64,000 nt of DNA. Origin: Diplolepis rosae. Its lineage: Eukaryota; Arthropoda; Insecta; Hymenoptera; Diplolepididae. A program made the position numbers and the translations under genes. This document shows, one piece after another, positions 52,780 to 64,000 of the stretch; positions within the stretch are counted from its first letter, which is position 1, and the number at the start of each line of letters is the position of its first letter. Location: the NCBI GenBank assembly GCA_030998225.1, contig JAPYXD010000308.1:134001-198000 (forward strand), read 5' to 3'. The notes under the pieces are model-generated. The model was not told where the DNA came from and searched no databases. It worked only from the letters and a program-made list of their open reading frames with translations.

Positions 52780-54257
52780 GGCCATGGATCAACCACATCA
52801 GCTGATGAATTGAGTGCTATGCGTATCGATTTTTCCCCAAATTTTAAATTACAAGTTGAAATAAAGCGGAGAAATTTTTGGAAAATGATAAGAAAGTAGG
52901 AATAAAAAGTTATGACAAAAGTGCTGAGTGTAGAAAGAAAAAAAGTTTTATAATTCCTCCAGAAATACTGACACACATAACCTCGTACAACACCTGTCAA
53001 TATTGTTTAGTACCTGCCGTGAGACACTACACATAGGTAGCGCTTCCAAAAATTCTGTCTTTTTTGTTGTTTGTTTGATATTCGGCATCTAACAAACCTG
53101 TCTTAGTGCTTTCTTATCCATTTTCCGAAATTTCAGAACGATATTTCATTTCTTGTGGAAATGGCATTACAGAGCTGTAATTGAAAGTTATATACTTATT
53201 AGACTCTTAGAAGTCTGAGTTATTATAATCTGGTGAAAAATTGCATTATTTTATTTATATATTTGTTTATTATAAAAAAGTAACACGAAAAAACACGTTT
53301 TTTTTTCAGAAAAAAATCGGTTTTTCCGTAACCTGCAAAGGTGAGCCTCTGCTGATTTTTTGACGTATTCTACACACTTAGTTTTATGATATATATTTTT
53401 TCGGATTTTTTCGTACGCTAGTTTTTTCAAAAAAAATTTTGAAATATTTCGAATAATGAATTTTTATTCATATTTCATAATTTACTTATTTATTTAACAT
53501 TGTTTACGTGCAAATTATTTATAATTTCATAAATATATTTATTCAACTTTATAACTCTAAGATCTTATGTCATCATTGAGGTCCTAGTAACTTTCTTTAC
53601 ACTGAATGGTCAATGTGCATGTTACACGCACTATTACTCTGGCCCCACAACAGCGGATAAAAGTTATACAATTCTTTTCTTCACCATTTAGTTTTCAGTA
53701 TTTTCCGTAGCAAAATTTCTTAATCATTTTTTACCATGACTGCTAGGTGAATCTTAGTAAAAAGTGTTTTTGCTCGCAAACGACAGACCTAACATAAGTC
53801 ATTGAAACAGTACCATTATCATTGTGTACTTTCATTATTAATTTTTTATGAACAAATTTCTATATCACATTCCTTCCTTCCGGGTTCACGAGATCGGAGG
53901 CAATTGAAAAAACCCTTGTAACCAAAATTTAGCATCAATTTGCCCTTTTTCGAAAATTTTGACCGCCATATTGGATCCGCCATTTTGAATTTTGAAAATC
54001 TCACTTTAGATTCGTAATCAGCGATCTCAAAAACCCTTATAACCAAAATTTAGCATCAATTTACCCTTTTTTGAACATTTTGACCGACATATTGGATCCG
54101 CCATTTTGAATTTTGAAAATCTGACTTCAGATTCGTAATCAGCAACCCCGAAAACCCTTATAGTCACTATCATATCTGGAGTAGATGCACCAGAAAAATG
54201 TGCCCCTCAAAGGGTTAACCGATAAATTTGGTCACGTGACCCGGTTGATCCATGGCC
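52780..54257. mobile_element. TTAA-flanked element with GGCCATGGATCAACC ends; empty site elsewhere in window
   Basis: TTAA lies at 52776-52779 and 54258-54261. The TIR GGCCATGGATCAACC is perfect. Deleting the element restores the dispersed repeat present uninterrupted at 44455-44606. The interior holds a 121-bp tandem duplication (ACCAAAATTTAGCATCAATT at 53921 and 54042, each with CCGCCATTTTGAATTTTGAA). It is related by its GGCCATG end to 11821-12073. No transposase. It is Kolobok- or piggyBac-like. Confidence 0.85.
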
Positions 54258-54379
54258 TTAAGAAGTTTTTCAAAATTATGTGCAATGATTGACTGTATCC
54301 GCCTATCTAGAACTAGTTCTCTAAACTTCAAAGAACTTTTTTTTCGTGTAGGGCTTTGCACTCCGTTCCATTTGGTCCT

Positions 54380-55637
54380 CGCGCTTCGCACTTGGTCTTA
54401 TATTCTTCGCCTCCATTCAGGTTTATTTTTCGCAATTTGATACTTTAGCTCAAGTCAATTTTATGATATTGTAAATGTAAATTACATTTTCTCAAAGTTA
54501 CTGAATTTGTTTTTTATTTTAAATAAAAAGGAAATTCAACTTACTTAAGGCTCCATTGGTCGTAACGAATAGATTCTTACCATGTATAGTACTCGCGCTC
54601 CGCGCTCGATTTTCTGTATACGTTTCTAAACTTTGAAATAAATGACACGATTATAATAATTGATTTTCTTTCAAATAACTCAATAAGGAAAAAAAATCAA
54701 AGACTTTATATAAGTAAACGATTTTGTATTTCAATGCTTCTTTCGTATATCACATATTTTGGTTAAAAAATTGAATTTTTTATTTAAAATTTCCTAATGA
54801 AAATGTGTAGGCCTCATTTGGGCAAATAATTTTGCGTCTCAATGTTTTTTTCGTATCACACATATTTTGTTTAAAAATGGAATTTCTGAATTGTAATCGT
54901 ATTTTTTTAAATTCAAACGAAAAATATAAATTTTATAAGAATTTAAAACCTTTCTGTTGAAAAAAAGACGCTCTCGACTGCGCTGGGATTCGAGCCCAGG
55001 TCTTTCGAGTCGACAAAAAGATTTCGAATTCTTTAAAACAAAAAAATTGAATTTTCGATTTTCAATAGTATTTTTTTAATTAAAAAGAAAAATATACATC
55101 TTAGATAAAAATATTGCGATTCAAATGTGTAGATATTTTTGCAGTAAACAATTTTGTATCGTGACGTTTTTATCGTATCTCGTATAATTTAACTGGAAAA
55201 TGGAATTTTGATATTGACTTTTTTCGAGTTTTAGTATACTGTAAATTATTAGATTTTGATTTACTCAAATAATATTATCAGGATAATTTGTAGAGATTTA
55301 TGAGCAGTATCAAGAACTAATATTGCAATTTTTTATTTTTTCAAAAACAAAAAACATGGTCTTATTTTCACAATTTTGGTCGGATGTGGCTGGTTAACAA
55401 ACTTGTCCTTTCTTTTTGGACCTTCAAGAGGTGTGCCAAATTTCAAACCAATCTGATAATTTTATCGAGTTATCGTGTCCACAGACGTCGGACGGATGAC
55501 AGACAGACACTTTTATCAAAACCGTTTTTTCTGACTCAGGTGGTTTTAAAACTTAAAGATTTGATGAAAATTGCGAAAATGATTTTTCAAAAAACAAATA
55601 ATAACTTCTCATACGATGATGAGAATGTAAAAATTGA
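54380..55637 (+). repeat. Dispersed repeat, long copy with SINE-tail insertion
   Basis: It has the same module order as 46490-47154 plus 50660-51690: CGCGCTTCGCACTTGGTC, CTTAAGGCTCCATTGGTCGT, the 152-bp-type units (54735, 54841, 55161) and GGCTGGTTAACAAACTTGTC. It then has GACAGACAGACAC and ATGATGAGAATGTAAAAA. At 54957-55035 one unit is interrupted by the SINE tail (GAAAAAAAGACGCTCTCGAC, GATTCGAGCCCAGGTCTTTC). Confidence 0.7.
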
Positions 55638-55845
55638 ACGTACAGTTCTGGAAGTTCATTGAACGATGGAAAATATTTTTTTTTGAAAACTAAATTTCAT
55701 TTTTGATCTAGAAAATTAAAATATAGTGTATTGTTCATGAACGATTGTATATTTGGAGGGCCTTAAATATATACATAATAAATAATTTTCTTATGAAAAA
55801 CAAATTTTTGTCATCGTTTAACGAACGTTCGAAACTGTAAGTACA
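55638..55845. mobile_element. TIR MITE, uninterrupted relative of 23023-23465
   Basis: CGTACAGTTCTGGAAGTTCA...GAACGATGG on the left and CATCGTTTAACGAACGTTCG then AAACTGTAAGTAC on the right. It contains the undivided target TATTG (55729-55733) of the solo LTR. Confidence 0.78.
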
Positions 55846-56029
55846 TAAAATTGAAAATTCGATCTTTTCGGCTCGACATGCATCTCTTATGAAGAAGTCT
55901 TGAGAAAAGTATTGAAGTAGGAGTGCATCAGAATTAAAGAAATAGTATATAAAGGAGGAAAAGGAATGATGAGAGAGAAATGAAGAGTGAGGAGGAGGAA
56001 CAGGCACGAGGAGCAGGCACGAGCAGGCA

Positions 56030-56450
56030 GCTAGTTCAGGGTTGGCCCTTCTACTGCTAGTTCCATTGCATCGGTGGGGGTAAGTGCATTACCGACCCTC
56101 TCACGCGCATCGTTTTCGAAGCCTCAGGCCTCAGTCCTCAGCCCTCTGAAGAGGGGTAGAAAGGATTGTGGGTGGGGACATGGAGAGTCAAAGAGATGGC
56201 TAGGTTCCGTGCTTTCGCTTCGAGGATTCCAACTAGCAGCCGCCCCATCACTAGCCTCGATACGATACGTCGTCCTGGAAGAATACTCAGCTGTTTCACC
56301 AGAGACTTTCTTCATCACTGATTATTCTGTTATGCCTCCTTTGAAAGAAAACTTTTCTGCGGGTCCAAGATCATCCATAACAAGGGACAAATTTCAACTT
56401 GGAAGCGTCGTAATATCGTAGGATATCCTGAGGAAGATTGCTTCGATATT
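56030..56450 (+). promoter_or_regulatory. GC-rich patch with strong splice-donor-like site
   Basis: GGTTGGCCCTTCTACTGCTA leads to CGGTGGGG|GTAAGTGC, a near-consensus donor at 56079/56080. A 115-codon frame (56074-56421) has unconvincing composition for protein. This may be a 5' exon plus promoter of a transcript, perhaps of the RPB8 locus 2.2 kb downstream, but RPB8's initial codons were not found here. Confidence 0.35.
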
Positions 56451-57291
56451 TACTTGACCTTGAAATTTTTGAGAAGAAAGAAACAGCGCCAAAATTTCAT
56501 CAATAGAAGATTGCTGATTCAATTAGTCCATAGCCGTGTGTTTTCAAGGGAGGATGTCTCAATTTATGTTCACGTGAGTACTCGAGGAAAATTGATTTTT
56601 TTAACTTCATGGACTATCGAATACTCTGGTGTTATGGTTTTTATTAAGAAACTAATTTCTCTTGAATAAATTTATACAAATTAAAGAAGTTTAACTAAAC
56701 TTAAAAGTAGTAATAAAATAATATATCAAATTATCTAGGATAATTTTTTGTACAATTTATTTTCATTTTCATCTGATTTCCTTTCATCGAAATATTAAAG
56801 TTTCTGTGATAAGTTAAACAGAAATTACCTTTGTAGGAAATATAGAATATGCTCAGAAAATTTAGTTGTGTAAATGAAAATTTCATTATTTTATTGTAAC
56901 AATCAATCTTTGTTGTCTACTTTATTCAAAAGCCCGTAAAATTTCCTCAAGAAATAAAATTCTTTTTAATTCACAGTGATGGCCGAAATATTAAAGAATA
57001 TATTATGGTTTCATTGTTATAAAAATCATGCTCTTATAAAAATGTTGGATAACAGTCGCCATATTGCATCCATCAGTTTGAATTTTCCTATCCTGCTACT
57101 GACCATGACATAATTGACTTTAGGTAAAGTTAGAGTTAAAGTTGCCATACCATTTTTTTGTTATTCGTTTAATAACTACAAATCTACTAATATACCTTGT
57201 TCATTGATAAATAATACTCATAACATTTATTGCCATTGATCAACTGGACGTTGGTGTCCACGTGACGTCAGTAATTGCAATTGCAGTGTGT

Positions 57292-57422
57292 AAGGCTATT
57301 CGAAAATTGTTAACTAAAATGGATATTTAGTACCAGACATACCATACCACCTTCTTGGTTCATTTTTTTCACCTCTGTCTAGTATCAAAAATCCATTCAA
57401 GTTATTGATTTTCGAATAGCCT
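57292..57422. repeat. 131-bp inverted-repeat MITE
   Basis: AAGGCTATTCGAAAAT at 57292 is the exact complement of ATTTTCGAATAGCCTT ending 57422. Further arm pairing follows (GTTAACTAAAATGGAT against ATCCATTCAAGTTAT). Confidence 0.75.
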
Positions 57423-57587
57423 TGCATACTACTCTAATTGATCCATAGCCTTAATATCAAGGTTATTATATAATACTGGAAAGTTTGTTGAAAAATTTGT
57501 TTAGAATTGTTTATTTCTTTATTCATTGCATCGTTTACATTGAATAACGACGTAAAAGTATCTTTTTCTGTAGAAGAGAATGTTGGA

Positions 57588-57661
57588 CAACTGCATTAGC
57601 TCTGCAGTGGTAAAAGCATTCCACCGGGCTTAAAAGATCCTAGTCTCACTTTCCGGCACTC
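57588..57661 (+). repeat. tRNA-like fragment
   Basis: TTAGCTCTGCAGTGGTAAAA resembles a D-arm/A box. The position expected for the B box (GATCCTAGTCTCACTTTCC) is degenerate. It is a pseudogene or SINE head. Confidence 0.35.
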
Positions 57662-58228
57662 TATGTTGCTTCTAAACTCATTGTTTTGTTCGATTTTAAA
57701 AATCGTCTATTTAAATTAACCAAATTGTATTGAATAACTAAGTTTTAAAAACCATCAATTCAAATATTTATATTTATTACAATAAAATACACATCGTTTC
57801 GTTCATTCAAATAAACTGTGTTTAATTTTAAAAGTTTAAGTAAAACAACGTTTTGATTACTCTTAAAGAAAACTTTCCGCGTATTGCACGCTTCACTTTT
57901 CCTCAAAGAACAAGAATAAACGAGGACAAAAGAAGGAAAAGAAGAATTTATACTAATCTTATTTTGTTCTTTATAGATTTATATTTACAGCGGTATTCCA
58001 TACTTAGTTCTTAAATTATCTTCAGTTGTAACTTTTCAGTTGTAAATTTTATTATATTTGGATAAAACTCATCTCCATGTCGCTCATACCTCTGCCATTT
58101 CAGTCACGATAATTTCATATCGCAAATCGAAACTATTGGCTGGATGGCGGTGATGTCACTACGGAGAGCGCCTGCGAAAATAATTTTTTCTCATTGTCAG
58201 TCAAGCCATTCAGTGAATCATCTATTGA

Positions 58229-58552
<324 letters not shown>

Positions 58553-58604
58553 TAAAAACTTTAATTTCGAAATTAAACTGAAAAATAAATATTTTCTACA
58601 CCGT

Positions 58605-58720
58605 TTCGGAAAATTCAGTTACTTTTTAGTGAGTTTAAGGAACAATGTCTTAATTTTCATTTACAAAGTGTTGAATATTCTGATACTTGTATCTGGAAAT
58701 TCTGAAACTTGCAAGAGGAA
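58605..58720. repeat. Dispersed repeat shared with 37143-37260
   Basis: AATTCAGTTACTTTTTAGTG and AGTGTTGAATATTCTGATAC, then TTGTATCTGGAAATTCTGAA. It lies in the putative RPB8 intron. Confidence 0.55.
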
Positions 58721-58959
58721 TAATTTTACGTTTTGGGTAACTGAAGTCTTATGCGGTTACATGTAACTGAAAATTTTGTTACAACTTCGTAATTTTATGA
58801 TAAATTTTGTCAGTTAAGTTTTATAATATTAAGAAAATTTTTAGCAATTTTAACATACCTTTACTCAAAAACATCATAAATATCTTCAAATTTTCGTTAC
58901 CTTTGTAACATACAAATTTTATAAATTTCCGAATATTTCTAAAAGTGTAGCCTTATTGT

Positions 58960-59850
58960 ATTTTACTGGATACGGTTAATTTTTTGGAAGTTCTGATATC
59001 GTAAAAATAATGAATTATAACAATTTTTTACCTGATTGTAAAGGAATTGTTTTTTTTTTTATCTTATAAAAATCATTATCAAAGCTGATGATTTTCTCTA
59101 GAAAGTTATCTATAAAAAGAGGTACTTAATTGCTACAAATTAGTGGACTTAATCGACTCATATAACATTAGCGAAATTCTTCAAACCACATTTAGTCAAC
59201 ATTTTGAATTTCTGCGGTCCAGATTAAGATATCGTGGACAACTAACAAAACCTGGTAACCGGTAGTGCTTTTTCCCCTACCACTCATTGCCTTTGAGACG
59301 GCCTCGATCCTGTCACACCGGTTTTATACGTTGCACGCGCACAGCTTGAAAATATTTGTTATGCCAATTTTGCAATCCTACTTAAAACATAGACCAAGAC
59401 GACTAACTTCCCGACTCATCAGTTAGCATAATATAATATTGACCCTTAAAATTCAACTAATTCATATGTTGTAACTCCAAAAAAGCTGCCAATTGAGGAT
59501 AAATTGTAATAGCGGTAAAAATTGTAAGGCACATTGTCTAATAAATAATCTAATAGAATTATCATAGCATGAATAATAAATATTGTATAATAATAAATTC
59601 ATAATTTATTATACTACTATGATAGGTATATTCAGCTATTTTAAATATATTAAATATGAAATATATCATATGCATGTATAAATTTAAGTGAAGTAAGTTT
59701 CATAAGAATTATCTTCTCAAATAGAAAAAAGAAAATGCAGTCTCCCCGATTTGGTTTTTGCAGATCTCAGACTTTTTTTGAAAGGTCTACATATAATCTT
59801 TCTCTGTCAACAAGTTAAAGTAGCCAAGGACACGTCATGCTGCAGCAAAG
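58960..59850. other. No gene identified
   Basis: AT-rich intron-like sequence. A palindrome at about 59558-59625 (TTATCATAGCATGAATAATA with its complement) and a somewhat GC-richer island at 59215-59345 have no assignable role. Confidence 0.4.
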
Positions 59851-59852
59851 TT

Positions 59853-59853
59853 G

Positions 59854-59878
<25 letters not shown>
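59853..59878. repeat. (CT)n microsatellite
   Basis: Uninterrupted CT dinucleotides, about 13 copies. Confidence 0.92.
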
Positions 59879-59887
<9 letters not shown>

Positions 59888-60039
59888 GACCTCGCAAGCC
59901 ATCCCCTTCTGCACGAAGAAATTAGCCTCTAGGGCTGTATGTATAAACAACCACCGAATTCTAAATTGCAGTAAGAGTTTCTGATCCTGAAGCAACTCAT
60001 CGTTGTCCCAAACTCAATTCATCCCTCTGTTTACAGATT

Positions 60040-60500
60040 CATATCCCCTCACCTACATTCTCTCATCCTGAAAAGACTGTTTAGTTCCACGTGTTAACCC
60101 ACCGCGACCCTCCGTTCCTCCCAGCCTCTTTCCCTCTGCACACCAAACCCATCACTCTCTAAAACAAATGGCGAAGGTTAGTCGGTGGGCTAGGCCGCGC
60201 TGTATTGACGTGCAGCACTGAGACTTGCGCGAAATGACGCAATACCCTCTCCCTTCTGCCCCTCGATCCGCCCCGTCCTTCCATATCGAACGTCTCCTCC
60301 CACCTCGACTATCAAGTTCAATGCCAAGGTCACAGTAAGCACGACGAGGCGACGAGCTGTCGGCCACCGGAGTCGATCCCGGCCGCGCGCGCTCGCCTGT
60401 TCTCTTCGCTCTTCTTCCTCTTCTTCCTCTTCTTCCTCTTCTTTATAGCTCGTCCTTCAACTACCTTCCCGGTGCCCCGGTTCTATAATCTGAAAGGTAC
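60040..60500. promoter_or_regulatory. CpG-rich promoter-like patch with CTCTTCTTC array
   Basis: GC and CpG content is high from about 60090 to 60480 (GGCCGCGCGCGCTCGCC, CGAGGCGACGAGC). It is followed by a 9-bp tandem repeat CTCTTCTTC (60404-60442) and TTTATAGC. A possible donor CTGAAAG|GTACTG lies at about 60497. It sits 1.7 kb downstream of the RPB8 exon and could be an alternative promoter or a neighbouring gene's start. Confidence 0.35.
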
Positions 60501-60678
60501 TGTTTCTTGTGTGCATTATCGGTCCTCCTTCTATTCCGCATCTACCTTCATATGTTTCGTAACGATTTCATAACCTTTAGAGTGTCATCAGTTTTTCTTT
60601 ATTTCCGTATCTTATTAATATCTTTTTTAACTTATCTATTTTAGCCTTCATTAGTAATTATTTCGTTTTACTATTTAA

Positions 60679-60829
60679 CACTGAAAAAATATCCACCAAA
60701 TTTTACCCTCGACGGTCGATGTAGTTTTACGTAGCGATTGTCAAATTAGGTGCACTACTATTGCGTATTTGCGATTCAGTTTAATTTTACATTAGGCTAT
60801 ATCAAATTTCGTTGATATTTTTTACAGTG
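60679..60829. mobile_element. Candidate short MITE, CACTGAAAAAATATC ends
   Basis: CACTGAAAAAATATC at 60679 mirrors GATATTTTTTACAGTG ending 60829. The inner similarity is low. It is a possible short member of the CACTGA..AAAA group, without TA flanks. Confidence 0.4.
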
Positions 60830-61015
60830 TGCTTTAGCACACTGACCTACACTAATCTAATTATATTATGCACATAGTAAAGGACAGTATAAAAATTCAC
60901 GCATAACACCTAAGCGGGCGGAAGACATTAATGAACGTTCTCCTCTTCTTGCTATTCTCTTGTAACCCACAGCATACGTGCTCGTTTCAGCTTCAGTACA
61001 TATTTCTTATGTTAA

Positions 61016-61529
61016 GGGAGTCCAGCTGTGTGCCGGTAGTACTTTGAGTGCTTTTTCAGGAGAACTACTTAAAAAATTTTAACCAATTATACGTTATTTT
61101 GAAGGTTTATTTTTCTATTTTACTGAGTAATTTTTTCAAAAGTCTCATTTGAAGCCTAATATTTACTCGTGGCGTTGTAAGTGACCTGCTCAAAAAGTGA
61201 TGGTGCAATTGTGGGCAAGATTCCGATCGAACCAGTTGTCTAAAACACGGAAGAAAAAAATCTCGTTATATGCTGTCAAATGGTAATCAGCGGAATTTTG
61301 CTTATTCAGATTAAGAGAGTAATCTTTATAGATTAATCAGTTAACATTTTCATTTGATCTGTTCAGCAGATTTTTTTCAATCCTGCCCACAAATTGCAAA
61401 AACATAGTTTTCGGAAGAACGCATTAAGTAAGCCAATTCCGTGAAAATCATTTTACGACAAGATTTTTCACGATACGAGAATTGCAAATGAAAATCGATT
61501 TTTTTTAAATATCACCTATGTGGAACCCC
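61016..61529. mobile_element. TTAA-flanked element, GGG(A/G)(G/T)TCCA ends
   Basis: TTAA lies at 61012-61015 and 61530-61533. The left end is GGGAGTCCAGCTGTGTGCCG and the right end, reversed, is GGGGTTCCACATAGGTGATA. The 5'-GG plus TTAA pattern is as in 11821 and 52780. 514 bp, non-coding. Confidence 0.6.
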
Positions 61530-62025
61530 TTAAATCTCTAATATCCAAGTTAAAAGTTCATTTTTATTCTCTTGCACTTCATCTTTAAACATTTTGCACT
61601 AAACTTTTATCTGTCATTGTATCTCACTTTTTCCTATTATCAAACCTTATATCTTTATCTCAAAGTTAAGTTTCTTGTACCAAAAAGCAAACTGCTGTCT
61701 ATACTATAAAAAACGCCTTTTTGTCTGCAAGAGGTAAATTTTTTCCATTCGATTTTCTTTTGCAATTTTTAATGTGAACAACAAAATTCTACACTTCTTA
61801 TACATCTTTATTATCTTTATTATTATTATTTCGTTATAAATAACTGAGAGTCAATCAAGATGAGGCATTGCTATCAAATATATTACAACACAATTACGAA
61901 TTTATTTGATAAATTAGTATCGTTTGTAAGTATGGTATAAAAAACAATTTTTAAACTTTATTAAAAGATACGGTGGATTGTAAAACAATAGTAAGAAATT
62001 CAATACAAATTACGAAAAAATTCTA

Positions 62026-62405
62026 CAATCAGAAAAAATATTTGATTGAATCAAAAAAATTATTTGTTTGAAACACTTTCTTTAATGTAAAGAAATGTTT
62101 TGTTTAAATGAAACAAAATTTGTTTGATTCAAACAAAATATCTTTGGAGCAAATAAATATTTGTTCGAATTAAATAAATTTCTGTCTTAAATCAAACAAA
62201 TTATATCTTTGACCATATATCAATGCATTAATTTCTTTGTTTTGAAGAAAAATTAATTTGATTCAACCAAATATTTATTTGGTTCATAGATATTTTGTTT
62301 GAATCAAACAAATTTTATTTTATTTAAACAAATCATTTCTTTATATCAAAGAAAGTCGTTCAAACAAATAATTTTCTTTGATTCAATCAAATCTTTTTCG
62401 AAGTG
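62026..62405. mobile_element. Palindromic MITE, relative of 38268-38646
   Basis: 380 bp, TA-flanked (62024-62025 and 62406-62407). The terminal bases have diverged (CAATCAGAAAAAATATTTGA; right end TTTTTCGAAGTG). The interior, ACAAAATTTGTTTGATTCAA and AATATCTTTGGAGCAAATAA, follows the 38268 copy closely in length and order. Confidence 0.82.
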
Positions 62406-63433
62406 TAGTATGTCTTATTCTTATGGCTAATATTCAAATATGGAACATATTAATTTATCATGTTTTTCTTTTATCAGTATTTTTTATTCTCTGTTTCGTG
62501 TATTTTGTCAAAATTAGGGTTCTTTATTACTTGTTTGCCATATTCATTTAATATCCATTTTTTCCATTAATGTCGCGAGTTTCCAGAATTAACAATTTCG
62601 AAAAGCATTAGGATACGAAATGAAGTTGCCTTATTAATTTCCAGTAGAATAAACGCAAGTATTTTCAAACAGAGGTATGTAAATTGAATTTCAATCGGGA
62701 ATTAGTGTTTTTTCCTTTTTGTTTCAGGTCTTATGCCATATTTTGTATAATAAATTATTTCTATTGAGTTTGCAAGAATAAAAGGTGATTTCTATAAATA
62801 CAGTTTATAATCTTATGCAAATAATAAGTAGACAAAATATTGCAGACCGTTCTAGTTCAAAGTTCCTCTAATTTATTTAACTAGCTGTACAGAGAAAATT
62901 GATTCTCAGATTTGGATATTTATAATTTGAAGCTCTAAAATATTCTAATTTTTAACGCATTATTTATACATATGGGTATAATGGCTTTAGATAGATGTTT
63001 GGTATTATGAGTGAAAAAAGGGTTAAAATATAGATTAGGTACCGCACTCTGAAGTTTGTTACAGTTCAGAAGAGTCAATGCAGCCAATCTGGAAAATATT
63101 ACGCGTTTCCTCTAATGCTGGGAAATTTAAAGTTTTTCATTTTTCTAGTGTGTTTCTAGATTCTTTGTTAACTCCTAGATCAATAAAACTGGTAAATACT
63201 ATTTCAAATTAATTTATTCATTAAAATTGACAAACTTTCTTGTTGATTATGTTGTAAATACGACGTACAGGGGTGGGTAGACTTGAACTGAAAATTGCTC
63301 TGAATATTTAAAGTCAAGATGCGTATAAGTGCTTATAAGTTAGGCTAACTAATTTTTCAAATACTTGGATATTATAAATAATTCAAGAATAAATGTGTAT
63401 CTATATGAAAGAAAATAACCTACCTACAAGTAC
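62406..63433. other. No gene; one good splice acceptor
   Basis: GTTTTTTCCTTTTTGTTTCAG ends at 62727, followed by GTCTTATGCCATATTTTGTA and TAA, then AATAAA motifs at 62751 and 62780 (see findings). Otherwise AT-rich and featureless. Confidence 0.4.
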
Positions 63434-63483
63434 ACAGAAAAAAAAGCTCGATAAAGTTTATAGAACTATTCAAGAATCGGGAT

Positions 63484-63632
63484 TACAGGCATTTACGGAA
63501 CCGAGTTCTCTAAAATTTAAAGAACTTTTCAGAATGAAATGCAGAACTTATAAGGATTTTTCCTAAATGTTACGCATTTTATTCTAAAAATTTCTGTAAA
63601 TTTCCTAGAACTCTGTTCCGTAAATGCCTGTA
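63484..63632. mobile_element. 149-bp MITE, TACAGGCATTTACGGAAC ends
   Basis: TACAGGCATTTACGGAACCG at the left mirrors TTCCGTAAATGCCTGTA at the right (to 63632). The arms extend through GAGTTCTCTAAAATTTAAAG. TA at both ends may be the target duplication. Confidence 0.75.
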
Positions 63633-63880
63633 CCCAGGTGCGAATTTCGGTCGGCTGCCAGAGTTGGACCATCGGGCCACGGTTGGCCCTACTCTGGCGA
63701 CCAAGGTTTGGTGACCATAGTTAAGCCAACTGTGGTATTTTCGGTTTTACCAACTTTGTCAGCCAACACCGGCAACCAAAGATTGCCAACTTTGACGAAT
63801 TGCTTTAGATAACTGTGACAGTTCAGTCGGCCCACCTCTGGGCCATGGTTGAACCAATCGTCGGCATATTATTAACTAGA
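63632..63880. repeat. CCCAGGTGCGAATTT-initiated GC-rich degenerate repeat
   Basis: It directly abuts the previous MITE. It starts ACCCAGGTGCGAATTTCGGT and continues with GGCC/GCCAAC/TGGCC words (GGGCCACGGTTGGCCC, GCCAACTTTG, CCGGCAACC). It has the same build as 25459-25985, 36018-36350 and 43855-44152. The 62-codon frame is not a gene. Confidence 0.6.
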
Positions 63881-64000
63881 TTATACCCGTGCGGAAATTG
63901 CCTTATTTTGCCTTATTTAAAAAAAAAAAATCTTGACATTAAAATGTAAAAAATTGTATACTATGTAAATTATTACTAACGTACTGTAAAAATATATACT

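Noticed and set aside
56074..56421. 115-codon ORF in a GC-rich patch
   Set aside because: No recognisable domain, and its start overlaps a strong splice-donor motif; more likely untranslated or regulatory.

Overview
The window is nuclear DNA of an arthropod, most likely an insect. It is AT-rich and almost entirely intergenic or intronic. It has metazoan splice signals, one recognisable host exon (RNA polymerase subunit RPB8/RPABC3, 58332-58415, + strand, reading as an arthropod-type RPB8) and a dense, nested population of DNA transposons. There are no bacterial operons, rRNA genes, CRISPR arrays or convincing functional tRNA genes. The order within insects cannot be fixed from sequence alone.

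Layout: 0.3-1.0 kb holds a deleted Tc1/mariner-superfamily element. 1.2-4.8 kb is a decayed Maverick/Polinton (integrase on +; DNA polymerase B, adenain-like protease and capsid-associated proteins on -). 7.2-7.7 kb is a GC-rich promoter-like patch. 10.7-18 kb holds palindromic MITEs, two TTAA-type MITEs and a 1.2-kb snap-back element. 21.8-28.2 kb holds hAT MITEs, a solo LTR with its empty site elsewhere in the window, and a 3.5-kb Mutator-like foldback element nested inside one MITE and carrying an hAT element inside it. 28.4-29.6 kb is a MITE containing a piggyBac-type MITE. 32.3-35.5 kb is a graveyard of an arthropod multicopy transposon-associated protein, a mariner transposase and a Crypton-like recombinase fragment. 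38-42 kb holds further MITEs, a SINE-like repeat with a 75-bp hairpin and an internally deleted mariner. 42.2-48.6 kb is a 1.46-kb inverted segmental duplication around a 3.4-kb spacer, its source lying in a Tc1-like element that reaches 49.0 kb. 49-56 kb carries a 31-bp minisatellite, a large dispersed repeat with 152-bp internal units and a 1.5-kb TTAA-flanked element. 56-64 kb contains promoter-like GC patches, the RPB8 exon and more MITEs.

No transposase in the window is intact, so every element here is a passenger, depending on enzymes encoded elsewhere. The strongest unifying pattern is a set of at least seven well-supported TA-flanked palindromic elements whose ends read CAC(T/G/C)(G/C)(A/G)..AAAA. 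The target-site duplications, empty sites and nesting described below were read directly from the sequence. Superfamily names are inferred from target-site length and terminal bases. Arm identities were judged by eye, with no alignment program.
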